A stretch of DNA of 64,000 nucleotides from Psychrosphaera algicola (GCF_028401425.1 NZ_JAQOMS010000002.1:372001-436000); one strand, 5' to 3'; shown: positions 42,665 to 52,720, numbered from the stretch's first letter. A program made the numbers and translations. Notes: generated by a model not told the origin, from the letters alone.

Positions 42665-42709
42665 CGATAACTAGGTTTGCCACAGTGATTAAAAGCCGTA
42701 GGGCGACGA

Positions 42710-42910
42710 CTAATAAATTTGTTCGTCGTCCGCATCAAGTTTCAATTCAATTTTTTGATGAACGTTATCTAAGTGCATGTCTATATGGATTGCATTGCAG
42801 CAAGCGGCACAATCTTCATAGTAGTTCTGGTCACCATTTGATGCATCAAACGTAAAGTGCACGTGGTGTCCACAATGTGGGCATAAAATTGTTTTTTCAA
42901 AGGTATCCAT
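42710..42910 (-). CDS. CPXCG-motif cysteine-rich zinc-binding protein
   Basis: A 66-residue protein with ILCPHCGHHVHF and EDCAACCNAIHI, two Cys pairs that can bind zinc, in the arrangement of the small CPXCG protein family common in gammaproteobacteria. The function is unknown. It lies 17 nt downstream of the SDR gene on the same strand. Confidence 0.85.
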   Translation of the reverse strand: MDTFEKTILCPHCGHHVHFTFDASNGDQNYYEDCAACCNAIHIDMHLDNVHQKIELKLDADDEQIY

Positions 42911-42927
42911 AGTTCACCTCTATTTAG

Positions 42928-43671
42928 TTATGCTTTGGCGCCTCCATTGACACTTCTCCCTCCGTCTACGGCCAAAATTTGTCCTGTTACATAATGTGCT
43001 CTAGCTAAATACAATATTGCTTCTGCAATATCATCGGGACTTCCAAGTCGGTTGAGTGCTATTTCATTTAATACTGTGACCTTATCTTCTTCAGCAAGTT
43101 CATTTTCGTGCCACAATATTGCACCCGGTGCGATGCCATTCACTCTAATATTAGGTGCTAATTCACGAGAAAGCGACTTTGTTAACATCGCTAAACCGGC
43201 TTTTGCCATGCAATAAATTGGGTAGCCTAAAAGGGGCCTGTCAGCATGGATATCTACCATATTGATTACACAACCTTTATTCGTTTCTAATTGCTGTTGA
43301 AGCGACTTAATCAAGAAGAATGGGGCCTTTAAATTAGTTGTCATTAAATCGTCCCACTGTTCGAAACTGGCGTTTTCGACATCAGTTGGATAAAACGTAC
43401 TGGCATTATTAATAAGTAGGTCTAGTCGGCCGTAATAATTAACAGCTTGTTGTGCAATGATATTGAGTTGGTTTAGTTCCAATAGATCAGCGATGAGTAA
43501 GTGTGCTGAATTACTGCGTTTTTGATTTAACTGTTCAACAAGTTTCTCAGCATCTTTTACCGACTTATGACAGTGAATGATCACATTATAACCGGCGTTG
43601 TGGAGATGACACGCGGTCGTTTTACCAATACGTTTAGCCGCGCCGGTGATTAAAGCAACAGGAAATGTCAT
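42928..43671 (-). CDS. SDR-family pteridine reductase-like oxidoreductase
   Basis: A 247-residue short-chain dehydrogenase with the cofactor motif TGAAKRIG, LINNASTFYP and catalytic Tyr-Lys in YCMAKAGLAML. The RIG variant and the Asp in VDIHADRP match the pteridine reductase (FolM/PTR1-like) subgroup, which reduces dihydropterins with NADPH. Start is the ATG at 43671. The partner downstream is the small CPXCG gene. Confidence 0.88.
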   Translation of the reverse strand: MTFPVALITGAAKRIGKTTACHLHNAGYNVIIHCHKSVKDAEKLVEQLNQKRSNSAHLLIADLLELNQLNIIAQQAVNYYGRLDLLINNASTFYPTDVENASFEQWDDLMTTNLKAPFFLIKSLQQQLETNKGCVINMVDIHADRPLLGYPIYCMAKAGLAMLTKSLSRELAPNIRVNGIAPGAILWHENELAEEDKVTVLNEIALNRLGSPDDIAEAILYLARAHYVTGQILAVDGGRSVNGGAKA

Positions 43672-43911
43672 AGATTAAAAAGCCTTTCGTTGTTAATTTT
43701 AGCGATTTTGTCTTAGTGGTACCAATAGTACGGAAAAACTAGCCAATATCATACGGCTAACCCTTGCGAATTTGCACTAGATAAAATACCATTCGTCGTT
43801 CTTAGGCGCAGCTTTGAATAGGTAGTATCTGTTCTTGCGCTTTCAAATTAAAACACATTTTATTGTATATGCGACGTTTCGTATGCGCCGCCACTGTACT
43901 AAGGAAATTTC

Positions 43912-45824
43912 ATGCCTGTAATTACTCTCCCTGATGGAAGCCAACGTGTCTTCGAAAATGCCGTTTCAGTAATGGACGTTGCCAATGACATCGGTCCTGG
44001 ATTAGCTAAAGCAACAATAGCGGGTGCTATAGACGGTGTTCGCATCGATGCTTGTGACTTAATTGAAGCTGACGCTAATTTACAAATTATCACCGCACGC
44101 GATGATGATGGACTCGAAATTATTCGTCACTCATGTGCTCACCTTTTAGGGCACGCGATTAAGCAAATGTTCCCAGATGTTAAAATGGCCATAGGTCCAA
44201 CCATCGAAAATGGTTTCTACTACGACCTAGATTTAGAAAAATCGTTAACTCAGGAAGACATTGATGCGCTTGAAAAACGCATGTTGCAACTTGCTAAGAC
44301 CAACTACGATGTTGTTAAGAAAACAGTATCGTGGCAAGAAGCGCGTGATACGTTTGAAGCGCGTGGTGAACCTTACAAGCTTGAAATTTTAGATCAAAAT
44401 ATAGAACGTGACGATCGTCCTGGTTTATACCATCACGAAGAATATGTTGATATGTGTCGTGGTCCTCACGTTCCTAATATGAAGTTCTGTCAGCACTTTA
44501 AATTAATGAAAGTTGCAGGTGCTTATTGGCGTGGTAATTCTGACAACAAAATGTTGCAACGTGTATACGGCACAGCATGGGGCGACAAAAAGCAACTTAA
44601 AGCGTATTTAAAACGTCTTGAAGAAGCTGAAAAACGAGACCATCGTAAAATTGGTAAAGCCCTCGATCTATTCCATTGGCAAGAAGAAGCGCTATGGAAT
44701 GGTATTTTGGCATAATGACGGTTACGCGATTTATACTGAATTGGAAAAGTTCATTCGCAACAAACTAGTTGAATACAACTACGACGAAGTTAAGGGCCCA
44801 TTAATGATGGACCGTTCGTTGTGGGAAAAATCAGGTCACTGGGACAAATACGCTGAAAACATGTTCACAACAAGTTCTGAACACCGTGAATACGCGATTA
44901 AACCAATGAACTGCCTAGGTCACGTACAGATATTTAACCAAGGGCTTAAATCTTACCGTGATTTACCACTGCGTATGGCTGAGTTTGGCTGTTGTCACCG
45001 TAATGAACCTTCAGGTGCTTTACACGGATTAATGCGAGTACGTGGATTTACCCAAGATGATGCGCATATATTCTGTACTGAAGAGCAAATTCAAAAAGAA
45101 GTCAGCAGCTGTATAGAAATGGTTTTTGATACTTACAAAACATTTGGTTTTGAAAATATTAGTATCAAACTGTCAACGCGACCTGAACAACGTGTTGGTA
45201 CAGATGAAAGCTGGGACAAAGCAGAAAAAGCGTTAGAAGACGCTTTGAAAGTAAATGAACTGGATTTTGATTTCCAACTGGGAGAAGGCGCGTTTTACGG
45301 TCCTAAAATTGAATTTACCTTACATGACTGTTTAGGTCGTGCTTGGCAATGTGGCACAATCCAAGTTGATTTCTCAATGCCTTAGTCGTTTAGGTGCAAC
45401 TTATGTTGCAGAAGACAACGAAAGACGAACGCCTGTTATGATCCACAGAGCGATTTTGGGTTCTCTTGAGCGCTTTATTGGAATTTTAATTGAAGAATAT
45501 GCAGGCTTGTTGCCAACTTGGTTAGCACCAAAACAAGTCGTCGTTATGAATATTACCGACTCACAAGCCGAATATGTGCAAGAAATCACCGAAAAATTGA
45601 AACTAAATGGAATTAGAGTCATTTCGGACTTGAGAAATGAGAAGATAGGCTTTAAAATCCGCGAGCACACATTAAAACGTATTCCTTATATGTTAGTTGT
45701 GGGCGAGAAGGAAAAAGAATCTGGTCAAGTTGCCGTTCGTACTCGAAAAGGTGAAGACTTAGGTTCGATTGATTTAGTCGATTTTGTCGGCTTAATTAAA
45801 GAAACGATTAGCAATCATAAATAA
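43912..45824 (+). CDS. thrS: Threonyl-tRNA synthetase (interrupted twice)
   Basis: An essential enzyme that charges tRNA-Thr, about 637 residues when repaired. In order: TGS domain (MPVITLPDGSQR), editing domain (HSCAHLLGHAI, MCRGPHVP), class II core (KPMNCLGHVQIF) and C-terminal anticodon domain (DLRNEKIGFKIREHTL). There are two breaks. CTATGG at 44692-44697 stands where family members read EEAPGMVFWHNDG (expected CCTGG), and CCTTAG at 45380-45385 lies in FSMP-RLGATYVAED. As thrS is essential and protein on both sides is conserved, these must be sequence errors. It leads the thrS-infC-rpmI-rplT cluster. Confidence 0.95.
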
Positions 45825-45906
45825 TCGGTTCTAAAATTTGATGAACGGAGCTTAAAAATGAGAAATAGCTTCGTTCTTTTATATTAATTTCGTGGAGGAT
45901 TTTGCC

Positions 45907-46450
45907 ATTAGAGCGCAAAACAAACGAGGCCAAAAGGTCGCGGCAAACAGGTTAAACGATGAGATCACTGCTCAAGAAGTAAGATTAGTCGGGGTTGAAG
46001 GCGAGCCACTAGGTGTAGTTACTATTAGTGAAGCGTTAGGTACAGCGACTGAAGCTGGAATGGATTTGGTTGAAATTAGCCCAAATGCAGAGCCACCTGT
46101 TTGTAAGGTAATGGACTACGGCAAATTTTTATATGAAAAGAGCAAAGCTCAGAAAGAGCAGCGCAAAAGCAAAAACAGATCCAGGTTAAGGAAATCAAAT
46201 TCCGTCCTAGGACTGACGAAGGCGACTACTAGGTAAAACTACGCAACCTGCGTCGCTTCATTGAAGCTGGGGACAAGGCGAAAGTCACGATCCGCTTCCG
46301 TGGTCGAGAGATGGCTCATCAAGATATCGGTATTGCACTTTTAAATCGCGTGAAAAAGATTTAGAAGAAATAACCAATGTTGAATCTTTTCCTTCAAGAG
46401 CTGAAGGACGACAGATGATCATGGTACTCGCGCCTGTTAAGACCAACTAG
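45907..46450 (+). CDS. infC: Translation initiation factor IF-3 with AUU start (interrupted)
   Basis: IF-3 monitors start-codon choice on the 30S subunit and autoregulates through its own rare AUU codon. GGAGG at 45894-45898 lies 8 nt before ATT 45907, which begins IRAQNKRGQKVA, so this start is well supported and no ATG or GTG fits the spacing. Conserved parts are DEITAQEVRL, ISPNAEPPVCKVMDYGKF, RFRGREMAHQDIG and GRQMIMVLAPVK. Breaks are A runs at 46165-46168 and 46353-46357, CCTAGG 46206-46211 (RPG, expected CCTGG) and a TAG in CTAGG 46229-46233 (DYQVK, expected CCAGG). Confidence 0.93.
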
Positions 46451-46557
46451 GTCGTTAACATAGCAAGTAATTAGGGCCTTTAAAAAGTAGCTCGATTAAT
46501 TTATTAGTCGTCTCGCCTTATTACTATTATTAAACTTAACAATGCGGAGTTCAGGCT

Positions 46558-46754
46558 ATGCCTAAAATGAAAACTCACAGTGGAGCGGCTAAACGCTTCA
46601 AAAAACTGCTTCTGGCGGTTACAAACGTAAACAGTCTCACTTACGTCACATTTTGACTAAAAAGAGCTCTAAGCGTAAACGTCATCTACGTAGCAAACTT
46701 ATGGTTTCAGCGGTTGATAAACCGTTAATCGATCGTATGTTAGCTGGCGCTTAA
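46558..46754 (+). CDS. rpmI: 50S ribosomal protein L35 (one frameshift)
   Basis: It begins MPKMKTHSGAAKRFKK and ends DKPLIDRMLAGA, as in bacterial L35, about 65 residues. A run of six A at 46600-46605 needs seven to continue KTASGGYKRKQSHLRH. CGGAG-like and AGG sites precede the ATG. It lies 16 nt before rplT. Confidence 0.95.
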
Positions 46755-46770
46755 GAGAGGAGACTGAAAA

Positions 46771-47130
46771 ATGGCAAGAGTAAAACGTGGTGTACAAGCT
46801 CGCAAGAGTCACAAAAAAGTACTAAAGGCAGCTAAAGGTTATTACGGCGCACGTTCACGTGTTTATCGTGTAGCGTTCCAAGCAGTAACTAAAGCTGGTC
46901 AATACGCTTACCGCGACCGTCGTCAGAAAAAACGTGTTTTCCGCCAATTGTGGATTGCTCGTATTAACGCTGCAGCGCGTCAAAACGGTTTATCTTATAG
47001 CAAATTCATGAACGGCTTGAAAAAGGCGTCTATTGAAGTTGACCGTAAGATCCTAGCTGACATAGCAGTGCACGACCAAGCTACATTTGCAGCATTAGTT
47101 GTTAAAGCGAACGAAGCTTTAGCGGCATAA
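46771..47130 (+). CDS. rplT: 50S ribosomal protein L20
   Basis: A complete 119-residue L20 (MARVKRGVQARKSHKKVLK, YGARSRVYRVA, YRDRRQKKRVFRQLWIARIN). It binds 23S rRNA early in 50S assembly and in relatives represses rpmI-rplT translation. It ends the cluster and is followed by a strong terminator. Confidence 0.98.
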   Translation: MARVKRGVQARKSHKKVLKAAKGYYGARSRVYRVAFQAVTKAGQYAYRDRRQKKRVFRQLWIARINAAARQNGLSYSKFMNGLKKASIEVDRKILADIAVHDQATFAALVVKANEALAA

Positions 47131-47147
47131 TAGCAAACAGTTTGTTG

Positions 47148-47175
47148 AAAAAAGGAAGCTTATGCTTCCTTTTTT
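47148..47175 (+). terminator. Terminator after rplT
   Basis: AAAAAAGGAAGC and GCTTCCTTTTTT form a 12-bp stem around TTAT. Confidence 0.92.
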
Positions 47176-47190
47176 ATGCCCGAATTTGAG

Positions 47191-47219
47191 TAACTAGGTA
47201 ACTAGGTAACTAGGTAACT
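47191..47219. repeat. Short tandem repeat, octamer TAACTAGG
   Basis: Three full copies and a partial fourth copy of TAACTAGG between the rplT terminator and the convergent MaoC-like gene. Given the CCAGG-to-CTAGG errors elsewhere, the true unit may be TAACCAGG. Confidence 0.75.
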
Positions 47220-47271
47220 GCGACGACAACATACATCGAAAAAAGTACATGCTCGTACTTATATAGTTAAG

Positions 47272-48127
47272 CTATTTTGACTCGGTTTGTTGGGTAACTA
47301 AATCTTCTATTTCTATTTTTAAAAAACGTTCCGTCTGATCTTTACCAAATAGGCCATATTCATTGGTATCCGTATAATTTTTCAAAAATATCTGATTTGG
47401 CAAAAAGCACGGGCGATTAAACTGCACTTTTATTGAAGATACTTTTTCGGTTCGACTTTTTAAGATGTGTTTTAAACTAAAGTGCAAATTGAACATACCG
47501 TGAATTAACGCACGTTTTAGCCCAAACTGTTTAGCTAACGCAGGGTGAAGATGGATAGGGTTAAAATCCTTCGACATCCACGCATAATACTAGGCTGTTT
47601 TTAGTGACAATACCGTCGACGCCAAGGTTTTGCTAAGTGACTTAGTTTGCTTTTTTCTGGTGCAGAGCGGCTAGGGCGATAAGATGGATCTTTGTCTAAC
47701 ATTCTATTGGAATTGATGATCGTTATTTCACCGTTTTGAAATAACTTAGTCACGACCAAATAATTAAGGCCTTTTTCATCTTTAGTGACATCTTTAATTG
47801 ACACTTCTATATCAGTCGGCAATAACCAATTATGCGGAGTAGCAATATTAAAGTCTGAATTTAAATGGATGAGCCCCATCAAATTTGATGTGATATTTGA
47901 TTGCGCTAAGCATTGCAAAATTAATTTGAACGTTGCAACAAATGCAAAACTCGGAAGCTCATTTGGATGAGCGAAACCTTTAGTGAATTTTTCTAACTGA
48001 GCTCGTCGACAATAAAAATTATTGACGCGAATACTAAATGGCCGGAAATCTTCCGTCGGGTCTTTTTCCGAGACATTGCTTTATAAATTATTTTGGCAAT
48101 CGAAAATTCTTTTTGAAGCTTAGACAT
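47272..48127 (-). CDS. MaoC-like (hot-dog) acyl dehydratase family protein (interrupted three times)
   Basis: About 285 residues. The first half is a degenerate hot-dog region (FAFVATFKLILQCLAQSN, HNWLLPTDIEVSI); the second has the MaoC hydratase motif SKDFNPIHLHPALAKQFGL followed by LIHGMF, with the catalytic Asp and His. Such proteins hydrate or dehydrate acyl-CoA or acyl-ACP. Breaks are T runs on the plus strand at 48063-48067 and 47628-47631, plus an in-frame TAG in CTAGG 47590-47594, where CCAGG would give Trp. The start ATG is at 48127. It is convergent with rplT. Confidence 0.8.
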
Positions 48128-48343
48128 AACAACACTCTTAATGTCAGTTGAAACCAGTTTATAGCTATCAATGTATTCAATTTGAATTCACCTTACCAGT
48201 GTTATTTCTATTAAATTTTAGTTCGTCCAGATCCAACTCTAGGCTGTTTTTAACTGCTGGTTCAGGTAGAATTCGATTAATTCCATTGCCCATTCTTTTA
48301 AATGGTTTTCCAACTAAATTAAGTCCCAACTAGGTTTGTTTAA

Positions 48344-48976
48344 ATGAAAGTCGAAATTATTCCAGTAACGCCGTTCCAACAAAATTGCAGCATTATTATT
48401 TGCAGTGAAACAAATAGAGCGGCAGTTGTCGATCCTAGTGGCGAAGTAGAACGTTTAGTCGATCGAATAGACGCTCTGGGCGTAACGCTTGAAAAGATCC
48501 TAATTACTCATGCCCACATTGACCATGCCGGCGGCACCAAAGATCTCGCAGATAAATTTGACCTGCCTATTGAAGGTCCTCAACAAGAAGACATATTTTG
48601 GATAGATCGCTTAAGTGACCAATCTCGTATGTTTCAGTTTCCTGAGGCAAAACCTTTTGTTCCCACACGTTGGTTAGAACACGATGACACAGTAACTGTC
48701 GGGAACTTAACCTTTGATGTAAAACATTGTCCAGTGCCATACACCTATAGTCATGTCGTTTTTATAAATCACGAGAACAAATTAGCATGGGTTGGAGATG
48801 TATTATTTAAAGGCAGTATGGGAAGAACCGACTTTCCAAGAGGTGATCATCAAACATTAATTGACTCAATACATTCAAGTTTAATGACGCTTCCAGATGA
48901 TTATCAATTTATCTCAGGACACGGTGATATTTCAACAATTGGTCATGAAAGACAAACAAACCCTTATATTAGATAA
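48344..48976 (+). CDS. Metallo-beta-lactamase-fold hydrolase, GloC/YcbL-like (conserved motif scrambled in frame)
   Basis: A type II glyoxalase-like thioesterase of 210 residues that hydrolyses S-lactoylglutathione. The metal motif THAHIDHAGG, the DVLFKGSMGRTDFPRGD segment and SGHGDISTIGHERQTNP are family-typical. Where relatives have HCPGHTPGHVVF, this reads HCPVPYTYSHVVF and is one residue longer. The DNA there has two damaged CCWGG sites (48731-48737, 48744-48750) whose indels add up to three bases, so the frame survives although a metal-ligand region is garbled. I take the real protein to be normal. Confidence 0.9.
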   Translation: MKVEIIPVTPFQQNCSIIICSETNRAAVVDPSGEVERLVDRIDALGVTLEKILITHAHIDHAGGTKDLADKFDLPIEGPQQEDIFWIDRLSDQSRMFQFPEAKPFVPTRWLEHDDTVTVGNLTFDVKHCPVPYTYSHVVFINHENKLAWVGDVLFKGSMGRTDFPRGDHQTLIDSIHSSLMTLPDDYQFISGHGDISTIGHERQTNPYIR

Positions 48977-49367
48977 CAAAAACCAGTGACGTTTTTCATG
49001 CGTTAAATTTTTTGTCTGCCCCTAAGTTAGAGCTACGGATTGGTTAACTTAGGTGGCTGTTTTATCGCACTTTTATACATTCAAATTATAAACTTCAAAA
49101 GCAGGTAAATTCTGCCTTCGGATACGTGTTATAGTTATATCTTGTGTCACATCTCGATAGGTTATTTGACACGTCTTGATCAAAGCAAAATACAGCTGTT
49201 CATTTCTACAACTAATGTTCGTACGCTGCTCTAATACTCTTTCCTTAAATCATTTTTAAATCGTTACTTAAAATATTTATACGTAATACCCAAATAATAA
49301 TTGCGGCACACTAAATATCGTTATCAGACGTCTCACCTATTAAATATTTAATAAAAGGAAAGACAAA
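48977..49367. other. Intergenic region upstream of the carboxyethylornithine synthase-like gene
   Basis: AT-rich and without an ORF. A 6-bp inverted repeat, GTGTCA...TGACAC near 49143-49173, is the only structure I noticed. Confidence 0.45.
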
Positions 49368-50530
49368 TTGAATAACTTAATTGTAGGAGTCATTGGAACT
49401 TCTAAAAAACAAGATGAAAAACGTTTCCCTATCCATCCTGAACACTTACCAAGAATACCCGAATCTTTTCGCCGCCAGTTAGTATTTGAAACAGGTTATG
49501 GGATTGAATTTGGAATGAGTGATGAAGAAATAGCGGCAATGACAGGTGGTATAGCAACACGTTCTGAAATTCTAAAAGAGATAGGGACGGTTATTATCGC
49601 TAAACCCGTTCTTGAAGACTTACTTGAGCTAAAAGAAGGCGGTACTTTATGGGGTTATGCACATTGTGTGCAACAGCAAGATATTACGCAGGCGGCCATT
49701 GATAGAAAACTAACAATAATTGCTTTTGAAGATATGTTTGTTTGGTCGGCAACTGGACAGATAGGGCGACATACATTTTATAAAAATAATGAAATGGCAG
49801 GCTATTGCGCCGTGATCCATGCTTTACAACTCAAAGGCATAGATGGCCATTATGGTAACCAACGGAAGACTATTATCTTTGGTTTTGGTGCAGTTAGTCG
49901 CGGCGCTATTTACGCTTTAAAAGCCCATGGATTTAGAGACATTACTATCTGTATTCAACGAGTTGAAGATGAAGTTCGAGAAGAAGTCTTAGATTGTAAT
50001 TATGTCCGAGTCAAAAATGGCAAAGAAGGCGAAGACAGAATGATGGTTTTTGAACATGACGGTACCTCTAGACCACTATCTGAATTGATAAGCGAAGCGG
50101 ATATAATTGTAAATGGCACTTTTCAAAATACCCTAAAGCCGACCAACTTTGTAATTGAATCAGAACAAGAATGTCTGAAGCACAATAGTCTAATCATTGA
50201 CGTGAGTTGTGATGAAGGCATGGGCTTCTTTTCGCCAAACCGACCACTTTTAAAAACCCGATGTTTAGGTATAACCAAACAGACTATTACGCAGTTGATC
50301 ATACACCGAGTTATCTTTGGGAAAGTGCAACTCGTTCAATCTCCGCAGCACTAATTGTTTACATACCAGTCATGTTAAAAGGGCGGGACAGTTGGTTTAA
50401 AAACGATACGATTAAGCGTGCCATTAACATAGATAACGGTAAGATAAATAATTCAGCGATTTTTACGTTCCAAAAAAGAGTCCAAGACTACCCACATTCT
50501 TTAGTAGGAGAAGGCGAAATGAATGTTTAG
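49368..50530 (+). CDS. N5-(carboxyethyl)ornithine synthase-like / alanine dehydrogenase-PNT family enzyme (one frameshift)
   Basis: About 387 residues. The N-terminal AlaDh/PNT domain (EKRFPIHPEHLPRIP, WGYAHCVQQQDITQ, IAFEDMFVWS) is followed by a Rossmann domain (IFGFGAVSRGAIYALK). HTFYKNNEMAGYCAVIHALQLKG closely fits the carboxyethylornithine synthase group, which reductively condenses pyruvate with the side-chain amine of ornithine or lysine. The start is TTG at 49368, 7 nt after AAGGA. A run of five A at 50252-50256 needs six to join PLLKNPMFRYNQTDYY. It stands alone. The exact substrate is unproven. Confidence 0.8.
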
Positions 50531-50575
50531 CCTTTAACGCGATAGAAATTTAATAGACGTTAAAACATGAGATAC

Positions 50576-50601
50576 AAAAAAGCAGCTAATTGCTGCTTTT
50601 T
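50576..50601. terminator. Bidirectional terminator between the ceo-like gene and fur
   Basis: AAAAAGCAGC and GCTGCTTTTT form a 10-bp stem with a 5-nt loop. T runs flank it on both strands. Confidence 0.88.
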
Positions 50602-50625
50602 AATATTAAACACTAAAAATGAACG

Positions 50626-51066
50626 TTAGTTGTTATTTTTATAGTCTTCACATGCTTCTGTATCGTTACATTCGCCGTATAGATATAAACTGTGGTGAGT
50701 CAACTTCACATTGTAGCGTTTAGAAACCATCAATTGACGCTCTTCAATTACGTCGTCTTCAAATTCGATGACCTTGCCGCATTTTAAACAAACAAGATGA
50801 TCGTGATGATGTTTATCGCTGAGTTCAAATACTGACTTACCACCTTCAAAATGATGGCGCGTAACGATACCTGCGTCGTCAAATTGATTTAACACTCGGT
50901 AAATTGTTGCTAGACCAATCTCTTCGTCTTGATCTAACATTAATTTGTACAAGTCTTCTGCACTGATATGTTCATCAGGAATAGACTTTAAGATCTCAAG
51001 GACCTTAAGTCGTGGCGACGTGACCTTAAGTCCCGCCTTTTTTAGTTGAATGTCGTTTTCACTCAT
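50626..51066 (-). CDS. fur: Ferric uptake regulator Fur
   Basis: A 146-residue Fe(II)-dependent repressor. The winged helix has LKVTSPRLKVLEIL and IGLATIYRVLNQF. The metal sites are HHHDHLVCLKCGKVIEF and the C-terminal Cys pair ECNDTEAC. It is intact and transcribed away from rimO's promoter on the same strand. In E. coli fur follows fldA, but here fldA is 11 kb away with ybfE. Confidence 0.96.
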   Translation of the reverse strand: MSENDIQLKKAGLKVTSPRLKVLEILKSIPDEHISAEDLYKLMLDQDEEIGLATIYRVLNQFDDAGIVTRHHFEGGKSVFELSDKHHHDHLVCLKCGKVIEFEDDVIEERQLMVSKRYNVKLTHHSLYLYGECNDTEACEDYKNNN

Positions 51067-51168
51067 TAGTCACTTTTTCTTATTTTAGTTTGTGTATGAT
51101 TATAGGCATACAAAAATATAATTAAACCCAGTATTTAGTGGGGGATTATAAAGTCCCAACAAAGCGCG

Positions 51169-52587
51169 TTATACTGGTGTTCCCCAAAGATCATATTCGT
51201 CACTGTGTTCAATCTGAACATCAATCATATCACCCGCTTCAACATTAAATACGCCATTGAGATAAACCATACCATCAATTTCAGGAGCGTCTGCAGTTGT
51301 ACGTCCAATTGCGCCTTCTTCATCAACTTCATCGACAAGCACCTTCATCGTGCTGCCAATGCGAGCTTTCAGTTTATTTGTACTTATTAATTGTTGTTTC
51401 TCCATGAAACGCGCATAGCGTTCTTCTTTTACATCTTCGCTCACATGGTCGGCTAAATCGTTTGCGACCGCACCTTCAACTTCGCTGTATTTAAAACAAC
51501 CTACACGGTCGAGTTGAGCGTCTTCTAACCAATCCAACAACAATTGGAAATCTTCTTCGGTTTCACCTATGAAACCCACAATAAACGTTGAGCGGATAAC
51601 AATTTCAGGACAAATTTCACGCCACTTTTTGATGCGCTCAAGAACTCGTTCTGCTTGTCCCGGTCGTTTCATTGCTTTTAATATTTTAGGAGACGCATGT
51701 TGAAAAGGAATATCTAAGTATGGCAATAATTTACCTTCCGTCATCAACGGAATGACTTTATCAACTGATGGATATGGGTAAACATAGTGCAAGCGAACCC
51801 ATAACCCTAATTCACCTAACTTTTCACATAACGTTTTCATGTCAGTTTTTACTGGCATGCCGTTCCAAAAATCCATTTTATATTTGACATCAACACCATA
51901 GGCGCTTGTATCTTGCGAGATAACTAAGAGTTCTTTTACACCCGCTGCTTTTAACCGCTCCGCTTCAGATAAAACTTCACCAATTGGGCGACTAACTAGA
52001 TCACCACGCATAGAGGGGATAATACAGAAGGTACATTTGTGATTGCAGCCTTCCGATATTTTTAAATAGGCGAAATGTTTAGGCGTAAGTTTAACGCCAT
52101 GATCTGGGATTAAGTTTTCAAAAGGGTTATGTTCAGGTTTTGGTAAATGCTCATGAACTTGATTTAACACTTCTTCATAGGCATGTGGGCCTGTTACGGC
52201 AAGCACATTTGGATGTATTTCTCGAATTTCATCACTTTTAACACCTAAACAACCTGTAACGATAACACGGCCATTTTCTTTAAGTGCTTCTCCAATTGTA
52301 TCGAGAGATTCCTGTACTGCGTCATCGATAAATCCGCAGGTATTAACGATGACTAAATCTGAATCATTGTATGTATTAACAACTTCGTAACCTTCTGTAC
52401 GTAATTGAGTCAGAATGCGTTCTGAGTCAACCAAGTTTTTAGGGCAACCTAAGCTTATAAAACCAATTCGAGCTGCACCAAGGTTTATTTGCTGACCTTC
52501 TTTGGCGCTATTTGACTGTTGTTCTAAGACTTTTTTGGGTGTCTCTAAAGTCGTAGTTTGTGTCGGGTCAAATTTGTTTACGGTCAT
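51169..52587 (-). CDS. rimO: Ribosomal protein S12 methylthiotransferase RimO
   Basis: A radical-SAM enzyme that methylthiolates Asp on S12. The 472-residue product has the N-terminal domain with GFISLGCPKNLVDSER, the radical SAM cluster CNHKCTFCIIPSMRG and a C-terminal TRAM domain. Its motif usually GFPGE reads GFIGE: codons at plus-strand 51566-51571 (CCTATG) stand where CCAGGG or similar would give Pro-Gly. The length is unchanged, so the error is masked. The frame is otherwise intact. Confidence 0.95.
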   Translation of the reverse strand: MTVNKFDPTQTTTLETPKKVLEQQSNSAKEGQQINLGAARIGFISLGCPKNLVDSERILTQLRTEGYEVVNTYNDSDLVIVNTCGFIDDAVQESLDTIGEALKENGRVIVTGCLGVKSDEIREIHPNVLAVTGPHAYEEVLNQVHEHLPKPEHNPFENLIPDHGVKLTPKHFAYLKISEGCNHKCTFCIIPSMRGDLVSRPIGEVLSEAERLKAAGVKELLVISQDTSAYGVDVKYKMDFWNGMPVKTDMKTLCEKLGELGLWVRLHYVYPYPSVDKVIPLMTEGKLLPYLDIPFQHASPKILKAMKRPGQAERVLERIKKWREICPEIVIRSTFIVGFIGETEEDFQLLLDWLEDAQLDRVGCFKYSEVEGAVANDLADHVSEDVKEERYARFMEKQQLISTNKLKARIGSTMKVLVDEVDEEGAIGRTTADAPEIDGMVYLNGVFNVEAGDMIDVQIEHSDEYDLWGTPV

Positions 52588-52720
52588 ATTGGGCCTTATT
52601 TTGTGGTTCTATATTCGAAGTATGAATTGCGTTGCGTATAATACAGGATTTTAAACTCAAAAGGTACTTACAGAACCCTTAGAAACGTTTAAATTTAACA
52701 AAGATAAGTAGCCCTAAATA

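Noticed and set aside
43912..46754. True pseudogenisation of thrS, infC and rpmI
   Set aside because: All three are essential, single-copy and conserved on both sides of each break.
5113..47594. Recoded amber codons (pyrrolysine or suppressor) to explain in-frame TAG at conserved Gln or Trp positions
   Set aside because: The same CCWGG contexts also give frameshifts and substitutions, and the expected residues vary (Gln, Trp, Gly), so a decoding event does not explain them.
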